DNA from: Symbiodinium natans
Taxonomy: Eukaryota; Sar; Dinophyceae; Suessiales; Symbiodiniaceae
Direction of reading: 5' to 3'
Assembly: GCA_905221605.1 (NCBI GenBank)
Contig: CAJNDS010002690.1
Span: 322,501-386,500, forward strand
DNA length: 64,000 nucleotides
Of this stretch, positions 21,001 to 26,085 are shown piece by piece. How positions within the stretch are numbered: position 1 is the stretch's first letter; the number at the start of each line of letters is the position of its first letter. The translations under genes and the position numbers were made by a program. The notes under the pieces are model-generated. The model saw nothing but the letters and a program-made list of their open reading frames with translations, did no database searches and had not been told where the DNA came from.

Positions 21001-23940
21001 ACCCTGGGATGTTTCCCCTTATACCAACAGTCCTTTATGGGGTTTTTGGTTTAGGGCTTAGAGTTGGGATATTCCCACTCTTTTTCCAACAGTCCTTAAT
21101 AGGGATTCTAGCACTCCCTATTGTCATCCCTACCAAGGACTGGTAGTATAAGGGGGAACGTCCCAACCTGAACCCGAAACCCCCCCAAGCCCACAAATCC
21201 CCAACCCCCCCTCCCCCCCTCCCCAAGCCCCAATGCCAAGCTATAACCAGGGACCGTGCACCCTAGCCTTGGGATGTTCCCCCTTGTACTAACAGTCCTC
21301 AACACGGATTATAATAGGGGTACTAAAATCCCGATGAAGGACTGTTAGTATAAAGGGGGAACATCCCATTCCCAACCCTGAAAAACCCAATAGTCAATCC
21401 AAGCTGAGGAGCCCAAGTGGTGGCATGCTGATACTGCATCCGCTGCAGGCCTGAAATCTTGAAAAGTCTCAGGGGTTTTTTGTCATAGTGGGGTAACATT
21501 TTACATTGTTTAGGGTACTTAAGCTCAATAAGGAAGAGAACTTCAATTTTTTATTACTAGCCCAACCGTGAGGTAGGGTTAGGGCTGGAGGCGTTTAGGG
21601 TTAGCTGGTTTGAGGGTTTCAGGGTCGAAAGGTTTCAGGGTTTCAGGATTGTAATGTGTATGGGTGCAGGGTTTTAGAGTTCATGAGAACCCTAACCCTC
21701 CACAACCAGAATTTTTTGGAGTGTGTGCCTAGCTTGGGCTTTTCTTCTGCACTTCTCTGCTGGCTCTTAGCTTCAGGAACCTGAATAAATCAATTAAAAA
21801 ACACGGTCCAGCTTACATACTGTCTCGGAAAAGATAATTTACTGACTTGTTGGCGAGAGTTGTTGCTGGAATGGCTTTTGGGAAGAATGTCGGAGATGTA
21901 CTTTTGGCAGCTTCAAGCCAAACTAAGCTCTCCTCTTGTTCGGGTGTGGCCAAGTGCCAAAGAGCAGAAATGCCGCGTTTTTCAAGTTTCAAATTCGTTT
22001 CCGCAGTTTCAAATTGGTTCCAAAATAGTTTCAAAATCCAGTTGCAAAATCGCTGTTAAGGGGAAACTGTATTTTTTCTACGCGCAATTCAAAAAAAAGA
22101 AGGAATCTCAGAGGTTCCTGGTTTTCAAAAGCGCGGACAGAAATTGCAGTTCCCCCTTAACAGCGATTTTGCAACTGGATTTTGAAACAAATTTGAAACT
22201 AGTTTGAAACTGTGAAAACAATTTGAAACTTGAAAAATACCATACTCCGGACTTTCTGCCCCCATCCTGGCCCCTCACATATGGCCCTCAATTCACTTTG
22301 GTCAGATGTGACTAGAGACCAGAGTTTCCGAAAACTTGCCAGTCTCCAGACTGTTGATGGACGAAATCCTGCATCACTTGTATTACGCAGGTCATCCCTT
22401 CCAAACCCTGAATCTTAAAATTGCTGTCCTTGCAATGCTTCGAAAGTGCATGTGTGTGAATAACCGAAATCCTGCATCACCCGCGCGCGCACGCAACATT
22501 GAAATTCGAGGGGCGTGGGGAGTTCGACTACCAACCGTCGCACAAGTGTAACGTAGGGGGTCATGCAAGATTTTGTCCATCCACAGTATGTTGTCGTAGT
22601 GTCATGCGGCCGTTCACTTGAGGAAATGATTCAGTCTCTGAGTCATGGTTCGGAGGCAGCTGCCTCTCTGAACGTGTGCTTCGGGCAAACGGGCTATCAC
22701 GTAGCAGCTGAGTGAGTACACTTTACGCTTTCTGGGATACTATAATCCCCTCTAGAACTGAACGTGTGCACTTTTTTGGGGCTTATGAACTCAGCAACTA
22801 AGATCATGCTGGAGATTCGGACGCCCAGTAGTGCCCTTGCCTTTTGCCCATGCCTTGGCGCTAGGGCCCCTTGCGACGGCAAAATGCAAAGCAGGGCACC
22901 CTGCGTACTCCTAAGCCCTAAGCCATGAACCCTAAATATGCTCGAATTTCGCAACCGTCCCTGTGCCAAGCACGTCTCTTTCCACTTAGCTTCAGTCCCG
23001 AAGGCCAGTGATCGCCAACCGCAGCGGCCAGAACATTCCTAGACCCAGGTACTTAGGCCTTAGTCAGTAGACCCTTAGAGGTAAGCACCAAAAACCCTAG
23101 ACCCTAACCCCTGAACCCTAAACCCTAAACTCTAAACCCTAAACCCTAAACCTTAAACCCTAAAGCCTAAACCCTAAACCCTAAACCCTAAACCCTAAAC
23201 CCTAAACCCTAAACCCTAAACCCTAGCCCGGCGTCCTGCCCCCCTTCACCAGACATCGTCGGCGGATGCTCGCACGCGCGAGGCTCGGCTGGACGAGGCC
23301 CAGAAGCGAATGCTTGCCTGTAACCACAATAACCTACAGTAAAGTGTTTAGGGTTCAGGGTTTAGGGTTTGGGGTTTAGGGTTTTGGGTTTAGGCTTTAG
23401 GCTTTCGGGTTTAGGGTTTAGGGTTTAGGGTTTAGTAGTAACTACCCCTTAATTACAAGGTGTAACCCATAAAACTGTAGGTATACTTGTGGGTTTGAGG
23501 AAGATGTGGCTAAGTTTTTTTGCGCCTTGAAAAACCATTTTGTAAACCCCATACCCAGACACACCCTAAACCCTAAACCCTTTAAGGTATCTACTTGTTG
23601 GATCCTCACACGGTCCTGAGTAACATACCTACCAGTGCCCTTATATTGCCTTATAACCCCTAAACCCTCAGACGCTATTCTTGGGGTTTCCTGTTTGCGG
23701 TTCCCGCAGGGATCCCTTTAATGTGCGCAGGGCCGGGAAGCAGCCCTAAACCCTAAACCCTCAACCCCAAACCCCAAACCCTCAACCCTAAACCCTGAAC
23801 CCTAAACCCTAAACCCTCGGCAGAAGAACGCCACGCGCCAGGCGATGGATGAGCTGGTCATCCCGGCTCTGACTGCGGTGGTGTTCGTGGAGCCGCTGCC
23901 CAACCAGTCTGCATCTGAGAAAGAGGTGTATTGGGTTTAG
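20..23940 (+). CDS. PUL: Pullulanase-type starch debranching enzyme (limit dextrinase), C-terminal part, 25 exons
   Basis: Hydrolyses alpha-1,6 branch links of starch or branched glucan. Seen: 25 short GC-rich blocks that, joined, give one open frame of 417 codons plus stop (1,256 bases). Exons: 20-69, 2048-2099, 2787-2841, 3007-3062, 4320-4408, 4637-4672, 5594-5641, 6693-6716, 7678-7749, 8661-8733, 9769-9801, 10051-10069, 11252-11317, 11813-11847, 12896-12918, 13591-13633, 15214-15254, 15860-15913, 16815-16838, 17100-17159, 18190-18237, 20114-20157, 21418-21448, 23253-23315, 23824-23940. Family landmarks in the right order: GTGIASFNDHLRGAV, NAFEDPRLQGFATG, VNFICVH+DNETLYD (GH13 region IV), ALAFGHGVPLFHAG, YNSGDW, FGTGLPPWGK, AQVPGVVVM, ILHPLQ, ALTAVVFVEP. 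Donors: 13 GC, 7 GT, 4 GA; all acceptors AG. The catalytic nucleophile and acid lie upstream, outside the window. The branching-enzyme gene follows on the same strand. Individual small exons may be wrong; the gene call is strong. Confidence 0.88.
70..2047 (+). other. Intron D1-D2, telomere-motif rich
   Basis: Holds many TTTAGGG/CCCTAAA tracts in both orientations, a TTAGGGC variant array (694-771), a clean CCCTAAA tract (1,078-1,158), a family-D dispersed repeat (432-546), a CCTTATA/AAAAGGG inverted element related to family H (about 846-966) and a G12 run near 1,042. No other coding signal seen. Confidence 0.75.
2048..2099 (+). CDS. Debranching enzyme exon D2
   Basis: Reads VLGGNAFEDPRLQGFAT, matching the family segment LGGSPFGHPLQQGFVTG. 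Acceptor AG at 2046-2047, donor GC at 2100; phase 0 in, phase 1 out. Confidence 0.85.
2787..2841 (+). CDS. Debranching enzyme exon D3
   Basis: Continues the frame as GLGLREPADPALATSTGEP, where the family has GLFLQPN after the VTG of the previous exon. Acceptor AG 2785-2786, donor GC 2842. Confidence 0.7.
3007..3062 (+). CDS. Debranching enzyme exon D4
   Basis: Reads SSTEALARQLDFEGARER, a charged variable stretch before the LxRVxLAGxL segment. Assigned by frame and position (phase 2 in, 1 out) rather than by conserved residues. Acceptor AG 3005-3006, donor GT 3063. Confidence 0.6.
3063..4319 (+). other. Intron D4-D5
   Basis: TTTAGGG/CCCTAAA tracts, a CCCTTAA variant block (about 3,685-3,735), C-rich runs near 3,440, 3,530 and 4,090. 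I see no other gene signal. Confidence 0.7.
4320..4408 (+). CDS. Debranching enzyme exon D5
   Basis: Reads KRSRQDLRISADILRVCLA then AGLQQYRLEQ, matching the family helix with LxRVGLAGNLRDY. Acceptor AG 4318-4319, donor GA at 4409. This is the longest internal exon of the gene. Confidence 0.82.
4421..4520 (+). repeat. Long TTTAGGG tract
   Basis: About fourteen uninterrupted TTTAGGG units starting 12 bases after exon D5. It fills most of the 228-base intron. Confidence 0.95.
4637..4672 (+). CDS. Debranching enzyme exon D6
   Basis: Reads DCFGKRNLPANQ, placed where plant limit dextrinases have a TDCTG-like segment. 36 bases, phase 0 to 0. Acceptor AG 4635-4636, donor GC 4673. Confidence 0.6.
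4673..5593 (+). other. Intron D6-D7
   Basis: Telomere-like tracts including a TTCAGGG-mixed block (5,010-5,128) and a family-G inverted element (5,217-5,326). Otherwise short unique stretches with no recognisable coding. Confidence 0.7.
5217..5326. mobile_element. Family G short inverted-repeat element, copy 1
   Basis: Ends TATGGCGGTTTACGAAAAT and ATTTCGGAAACCCCCGT are near inverted complements. A second copy is at 18,468-18,564. No coding capacity; MITE-like. Confidence 0.7.
5594..5641 (+). CDS. Debranching enzyme exon D7
   Basis: Reads VHGGQAAYVTAPQEAT, matching family GDPVSYADQPxDV just before the region-IV motif. Acceptor AG 5592-5593, donor GT 5642; exactly 16 codons. Confidence 0.85.
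5642..6692 (+). other. Intron D7-D8
   Basis: TTTAGGG/CCCTAAA tracts with unique spacers; open frames here read through repeat (GFRVWG-type peptides) and are not genes. Confidence 0.65.
6693..6716 (+). CDS. Debranching enzyme exon D8
   Basis: 24 bases reading VVNFICVH, i.e. the family INYVSAH strand up to the histidine of GH13 conserved region IV. Acceptor AG 6691-6692, donor GC 6717. Confidence 0.85.
6717..7677 (+). other. Intron D8-D9, splits the HD motif
   Basis: Separates the His and Asp codons of GH13 region IV. Contains a GA-rich patch (6,746-6,800), CCCTAAA/TTTAGGG tracts and a poly-T run near 7,420. Confidence 0.8.
7678..7749 (+). CDS. Debranching enzyme exon D9
   Basis: Reads DNETLYDSTVWKLSPETTD then PKELW; DNETLFD is diagnostic of pullulanases and completes the HD pair. 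Acceptor AG 7676-7677; donor GA 7750 (GAGCTC). Confidence 0.93.
7750..8660 (+). other. Intron D9-D10
   Basis: TTTAGGG tracts, a pyrimidine-rich unique stretch (about 7,990-8,100) whose overlapping open frames look like chance, a G13 run near 8,171, and a family-C inverted-repeat element (8,289-8,380). Confidence 0.65.
8289..8380. mobile_element. Family C short inverted-repeat element, copy 1
   Basis: Begins TATGGTCC and ends GAGAAACTGACCAGATA; the inner part (AAGGCGGCCCCTCTTAT, GGGCACCCAAAAA) matches the copy at 35,086-35,190. Confidence 0.7.
8661..8733 (+). CDS. Debranching enzyme exon D10
   Basis: Reads ERMRANWLCSAALAFGHG then VPLFHA(G), matching the family segment ERCRINHLATSIIALSQGIPFFHAG. 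Acceptor AG 8659-8660, donor GT 8734. Confidence 0.93.
9307..9426 (-). repeat. Long CCCTAAA tract
   Basis: About seventeen units in CCCTAAA orientation, opposite to the tract at 4,421-4,520. Confidence 0.95.
9584..9660. repeat. GT and TA microsatellites
   Basis: (GT)n followed by (TA)n and a second (AT)n stretch. Confidence 0.9.
9769..9801 (+). CDS. Debranching enzyme exon D11 (tentative)
   Basis: Reads TVLLCNVAKK between HAG and GYNSGDW, where the family has DEILRSKSLDRD. Phases fit on both sides (1 in, 1 out), with donor GT 9802 and acceptor AG 9767-9768. The conserved Asp-Glu after HAG is absent in this reading. Confidence 0.5.
10051..10069 (+). CDS. Debranching enzyme exon D12 (19 bases)
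   Basis: Reads GYNSGDW across its joins, matching family SYDSGDWFNRIDF. Acceptor AG 10049-10050, donor GC 10070. Confidence 0.85.
10161..10263. mobile_element. Family H inverted-repeat element, copy 1
   Basis: Starts CCCAGTAGTGCCCTT and ends AAGGGCACCC...CCTGGGC. Related copies: 22,825-22,910, 35,967-36,059 and 45,545-45,723. Confidence 0.65.
11098..11246 (-). repeat. Long CCCTAAA tract ending near exon D13
   Basis: About twenty units with a few CTACACC variants. It stops 5 bases before the exon at 11,252, so the acceptor CACAAG directly follows the repeat. Confidence 0.95.
11252..11317 (+). CDS. Debranching enzyme exon D13
   Basis: Reads FNLLDFTGEDTAFGTGLPPW then GK, matching the family FNRIDFSYNSNNWGVGLPP segment. 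Acceptor AG 11250-11251, donor GT 11318. Confidence 0.93.
11510..11600. mobile_element. Family F short inverted-repeat element, copy 1
   Basis: Ends CCTGGGACCCTCTTTAC and GTAAATAGAGTCCCAGG are inverted complements. Second copy at 45,758-45,877. Lies in the intron after exon D13. Confidence 0.8.
11813..11847 (+). CDS. Debranching enzyme exon D14
   Basis: Reads NHPKWELMPLE, matching family NEGSWPLMKPRL. Acceptor AG 11811-11812, donor GC 11848. Confidence 0.82.
11848..12895 (+). other. Intron D14-D15
   Basis: TTTAGGG blocks at 11,900-12,095, a family-D repeat (12,309-12,423) and about 450 bases of unique sequence (12,424-12,890) without recognisable coding. Confidence 0.65.
12309..12423 (+). 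repeat. Family D dispersed repeat, copy 2
   Basis: TACTTTGTGGTACTTTACTG ... GAGTGCAGCCAAG. Other copies at 432-546 and 13,233-13,346 share the internal AACTTTAGATC and AAGGCAGCTAAAA blocks. No clear terminal inverted repeats. Confidence 0.85.
12896..12918 (+). CDS. Debranching enzyme exon D15
   Basis: Reads (N)ASLRPTK, matching family ADPSFKPAK. 23 bases; acceptor AG 12894-12895, donor GC 12919. An alternative acceptor 13 bases upstream would be out of this frame. Confidence 0.75.
13233..13346 (+). repeat. Family D dispersed repeat, copy 3
   Basis: Near-identical to 12,309-12,423 and in the same orientation. It sits in the next intron of the same gene. Confidence 0.85.
13591..13633 (+). CDS. 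Debranching enzyme exon D16
   Basis: Reads EMVAATTAKFCELL, matching the family helix NHILAAVENFLDLLQIR. Acceptor AG 13589-13590, donor GT 13634. Confidence 0.82.
13634..15213 (+). other. Intron D16-D17, large
   Basis: First a short TTTAGGG stretch, then a C-rich degenerate CCCTAAA-like region (about 13,960-14,700) in which units are much diverged, then a block alternating GTTCAGGG and TTTAGGGT (14,780-15,120). No gene seen. Confidence 0.7.
15214..15254 (+). CDS. Debranching enzyme exon D17
   Basis: Reads LSRFSRFWLSALK at the place of family IRYSSPLFRL. Its donor is a textbook GTAAGT (15,255-15,260). Acceptor AG 15212-15213. Confidence 0.68.
15290..15376 (-). repeat. CCCTAAA tract
   Basis: About twelve near-perfect units directly downstream of exon D17. 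Confidence 0.95.
15717..15825 (+). repeat. TATGTAGGG 9-base minisatellite
   Basis: About twelve tandem copies of GTAGGGTAT, one with a T for G change. It creates open frames on both strands (CRVCRVCRV and YIPYIPYIP) that are not genes. Confidence 0.95.
15860..15913 (+). CDS. Debranching enzyme exon D18
   Basis: Reads VRFPGCGPAQVPGVVVME, matching family VRFHNTGPSWVPGVIVM. Acceptor AG 15858-15859, donor GC 15914. A TTTAGGG tract begins 13 bases after the donor. Confidence 0.92.
15914..16814 (+). other. Intron D18-D19
   Basis: Two TTTAGGG tracts (15,927-16,019; 16,276-16,350), a TGTAGGG variant block (16,253-16,280), and unique sequence at 16,380-16,600 with overlapping minus-strand open frames that I could not assign. 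Confidence 0.7.
15927..16019 (+). repeat. TTTAGGG tract
   Basis: About thirteen perfect units immediately after exon D18. Confidence 0.95.
16815..16838 (+). CDS. Debranching enzyme exon D19 (tentative)
   Basis: Reads EADPPAFQ; assigned only by GC content, AG acceptor (16,813-16,814), GA donor (16,839) and phase 0 on both sides. It falls in a loop that is variable in the family. Confidence 0.45.
17100..17159 (+). CDS. Debranching enzyme exon D20
   Basis: Twenty codons, VRNGASSAEGASDEQLCVPS, leading into the conserved beta strand of D21. Acceptor AG 17098-17099, donor GC 17160. Confidence 0.68.
17196..17272 (-). repeat. CCCTAAA tract
   Basis: About eleven units in the intron after exon D20. 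Confidence 0.95.
17438..17579. mobile_element. Family A inverted-repeat element (MITE-like), copy 1
   Basis: Left end TACTTGGAGGTTCATGGTAC and right end TACCATGAACCTCCAAGT are inverted complements, with further inner symmetry. No open frame of its own; seven copies in the window. Confidence 0.9.
17586..17712. mobile_element. Family A element, copy 2 (adjacent, diverged)
   Basis: Starts TACTTGGAGGTGCACGG and ends CTGATCCTCCAAATA, 6 bases after copy 1. The ends are less perfect, so it is an older copy or half of a double insertion. Confidence 0.75.
18072..18112. repeat. TAGA and TA microsatellites
   Basis: (TAGA)n followed by (TA)n in the intron before exon D21. Confidence 0.9.
18190..18237 (+). 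CDS. Debranching enzyme exon D21
   Basis: Reads GKYARVVVVLSSRPDE, matching the family strand FSYIVVVFNTCPYE. Acceptor AG 18188-18189, donor GC 18238. The frame would also run on to a TAG at 18,274, but conserved later exons show the gene continues. Confidence 0.8.
18262..18333 (+). repeat. TTTAGGG tract
   Basis: About ten units, preceded by TTTGGGG variants, starting 25 bases after exon D21. Confidence 0.95.
18468..18564. mobile_element. Family G short inverted-repeat element, copy 2
   Basis: TATGGGGGTTTACGAGAAT ... TTTTCGGAAACCCGCATA; resembles 5,217-5,326 along its whole length (GGGACCCCTAAT, GACCCCAAA, AAGGTACCCC blocks). Confidence 0.75.
18570..19670. other. GC-rich unique island inside intron D21-D22
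   Basis: About 1.1 kb with no telomere-like motifs, unlike all sequence around it, and open in several frames on both strands (193 codons on the minus strand, 18,620-19,201). I recognise no domain. The right end has an ATG at 19,528 starting MDEQKGILRQLSLAEITRRG, 24 codons to a TAG at 19,597. It may be an inserted gene fragment, a retrocopy or the 5' end of a nested gene. Confidence 0.5.
20114..20157 (+). CDS. Debranching enzyme exon D22
   Basis: Reads VRVPAPAHSGRSLG, matching family VAFTSPSLLGRNFQ. Acceptor AG 20112-20113, donor GC 20158. Confidence 0.78.
20396..20518. mobile_element. Family B inverted-repeat element, copy 1
   Basis: Left arm AGTTCTCAGGCCCGAAACC ... CCAGTCCTTAAT, right arm ATTAAGGACTGG ... 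TTAGGCCCTGAA. A partial relative lies at about 20,220-20,300. A neighbouring dispersed repeat (CATTTTACAT...ACTTAAACTCAA) at about 20,310-20,395 recurs at 21,488-21,570. Confidence 0.75.
21004..21165. mobile_element. Family B element, copy 2, apparently nested
   Basis: CTGGGATGTTTCCCCTTATA ... AACAGTCCTTTA, then a second TTGGGATATTCCC start at about 21,062, closing with AAGGACTGGTAGTATAAGGG and GGAACGTCCCAA. The two left ends suggest one copy inside another. Confidence 0.7.
21268..21371. mobile_element. Family B element, copy 3
   Basis: TTGGGATGTTCCCCCTTGTA ... ACTAACAGTCC and GGACTGTTAGTATAAAGGGG ... AACATCCCA form long inverted arms. It ends 46 bases before exon D23. Confidence 0.85.
21418..21448 (+). 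CDS. Debranching enzyme exon D23
   Basis: Reads GGMLILHPLQ, matching the family FQLHPVQ segment. Acceptor AG 21416-21417, donor GC 21449. Confidence 0.8.
21980..22238. mobile_element. Long-arm inverted repeat element
   Basis: Arms of about 90 bases (21,980-22,069 and 22,143-22,238) are near-perfect inverted complements, including TCCAGTTGCAAAATCGCTGT and its reverse. The spacer is about 73 bases. The outer arms are built of TTTCAAAT-type repeats. No transposase. Confidence 0.9.
23168..23225 (-). repeat. CCCTAAA tract
   Basis: About eight units, ending 27 bases before exon D24. Confidence 0.95.
23253..23315 (+). CDS. Debranching enzyme exon D24
   Basis: Twenty-one codons, TSSADARTREARLDEAQKRM plus L, in the position of family VDSVDEIVKQSTYE. 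Acceptor AG 23251-23252, donor GC 23316. Confidence 0.75.
23824..23940 (+). CDS. Debranching enzyme exon D25 (last) and stop
   Basis: Reads KNATRQAMDELVIPALTAVV then FVEPLPNQSASEKEVYWV and TAG at 23,938. VIPALTAVVFVEP matches the family C-terminus FTVPGRTTAVFVEP. The stop is formed by TGGGTTTAGGG, the first unit of a telomere-like tract. If the tract were instead a further donor, the true end could differ. Confidence 0.85.
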   Translation, partial: KNATRQAMDELVIPALTAVVFVEPLPNQSASEKEVYWV

Positions 23941-26036
23941 GGTTTAGGGTTTAGGGTTTGGGGTTTAGGGTTTAGGATTTAGGGTTTAGGGTTTAGGATT
24001 TGTTTTTGAAATTCGTCTGTTCTGTTCCCACATAAACTGCACTTCAGGTTTTTGACAAAGCGAGTATTGTTATGGCAACGCGAAAGGATTATCGTAAGCA
24101 GACAATAGCAGAATCGAATGTATCATGTTCTGAAGCATGCCTTTTCTTCGAGTCGTAGTCAACGAGGGCGCATGAACAACAAAATAGTGCCAAAAAGGAC
24201 ACACGGGACATGTATTTGGACACACAGTTGCTGACCATGGTTGAAATTGAAACCCTAAGCGCCAAACCCCTTCCCTTAACTCCCCACCCCAGGCCGAAAA
24301 TCCTTTTTTGCTAAACTCCCTTCAGCTCCTCGAAACTCCTGGATTTAGCTTTGAGGGTTTAGGGTACACCCTTTGAGGCAACGCGGTGCAGCCCCTTTTT
24401 CTGGCCCTTCAAGAACAGGACACACCCTAAGCCACCCTAATCCCCGAAACCCTTGACACCCCCAAACATCCCTTAAAAGCCCTAGGCCTTAAAGCTCTCC
24501 CAAACCCGCCGAAAGCCGCTTGAACCCCGAAAACCTCACAAGCCCTGAACCCTTGAAACTAAACCCCAAACCCTCAACCCGAAACCCCAAGCCCCAGCCC
24601 CAAACTCCAAACCACAGCCCTAGGCCGGGATACAAGCGCAACGTCCGCAGCGCCCAGTTCCGACCCCAACTGCGCGAGCGGCCGGTGGTCGGGGACGCTC
24701 GGGCCCGTGCCAGGGGCTTTTCTGAAGGCTATTGAGGGTTTTGGGGTTTTAGGGTTTAGGGGTTTAGGGTTTAGGGGTATAGGGTCTAGGGTTTAGGGCT
24801 ATTCCGAGGGTTATAGGTTTAGGGTTTAGGGTTAATGTTGGAACCATGGGCCCTACGAGTCCCTTTCCCTTGTTTGTAGAAGTACGGGCCCTTGTTATAT
24901 GGAGTGTATATGAGGGTTATATGAAGCAGGGTTTATATGACTGTTTTGTGGTGAGTGTATGTAAGGTTCCTTTTCAATATTGGTGAGTGTAAATATTTGG
25001 TGTCCTTTTGGGGATACAAGAAATATACATACTCTACTTCATATACCAAGGGACCCAAATTAAGGACACATACTTGGAGCCTTAGGTTCTCAGGTATCAA
25101 AGGGTATACGGGTTATACGGGTTATTCAGTGACAAGGTGTGCAGTGGTTGAAGGTTCGGGGTTATCGTTTACTGGTTTAGGCGGCTTAGGGTTGAAGGGT
25201 TCATGGTTGGAGTGTCTAACGGCTTTAGGGTGTGGGGTTGTAAGGGTATAGCGTTTCAAGGGCTTTGTGCGTTCGAAGGAGTACTGCTCAAGGGTTTGGG
25301 GCTGAAGGTTTCTAGGACCCAGGGTAGGCCCTCATTTGCGTTGTTTAGGGTTTAGGTTCCCTTACAAGCCCCCTTCAAATATTCTTGTTGCTGGGAGGTT
25401 ACTCTTGGGTCTAGTTTGTCGCACGCCTAGCCCAAAAAAGCAAAGCTTAATACACGGATGGAACCCTACACCCTCTCTTGGAGGATTCAGGATTTAGGGT
25501 TTTGGGTTGAGGATGTAAAGCGAATCCTTACGAAAAGATCCTGCCTTATGGTTCTCGGGGTTTTGAATCACTGCTACCATGTGGGCTGGTAGAGCTCCCT
25601 AACCCTCTCTACCCATACAAGGGGTCATCATTGAAGGGCCCATGTTAAGGCTAAGGGACTTCGGCATTCCCCTGCGGTTAGGGCTTAGTGTTCCGCTGAA
25701 CCCTAAACCCTAAACCCTAAACCCCTAAACCCCTAAACCCTACTACGGCTTTAGGTCTTACGTATTCTCGGGGATACCCCTTTTGGGGCTGAGGGAGAAG
25801 TATTCTGAGGGAGTCTACTAGATACATGTTTGTGTAGGAGTTCAAGTGTCAGGCCTTTTACACCCTGAAAAAAGAACCCTCAGCCGGGTCCGAAGCCCTA
25901 AACCCTAAACCCTAAACCCTAAACCCTAAACCCTAAACCCTAAACCCCAAACCCCAAACCCCAAACCCCAAACCCCAAACCCCAAAGCCAAAGAAGGCCA
26001 ACGAGGGCTAGACCACACAATCGAAGCAGCGCTGAG
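23941..26036 (+). other. Space between the two genes; possible 5' exons of GBE
   Basis: TTTAGGG tracts (23,941-24,000; 24,740-24,835), CCCTAAA tracts (25,700-25,740; 25,895-25,985), an element related to family H (about 25,310-25,405) and unique DNA. A GC-rich block at 24,620-24,720 (YKRNVRSAQFRPQLRE) looks coding-like and could be a 5' exon of GBE, but I could not link it. No start codon or spliced-leader site was identified. Confidence 0.5.
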
Positions 26037-26085
26037 GATGGGCTTGGGCTCGTTGTCGCTGATCCAAGCTGCGTCCCTTTCCGAG
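26037..26085 (+). CDS. GBE exon B1 (first recognised)
   Basis: Reads [16 protein letters not shown], matching the N-terminal LxxDPWLxPFRxHF region of eukaryotic branching enzymes. Acceptor AG 26035-26036, donor GT 26086. No in-frame start here, so at least one 5' exon is missing. Confidence 0.75.

Larger units (their letters stand above)
21449..23252 (+). other. Intron D23-D24, large
   Basis: Contains the long inverted repeat at 21,980-22,238, about 400 bases of unique sequence (22,240-22,700), a family-H-like element (22,825-22,910) and a CCCTAAA tract (23,168-23,225). Telomere-like motifs are nearly absent from 21,700 to 22,900. Confidence 0.7.
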
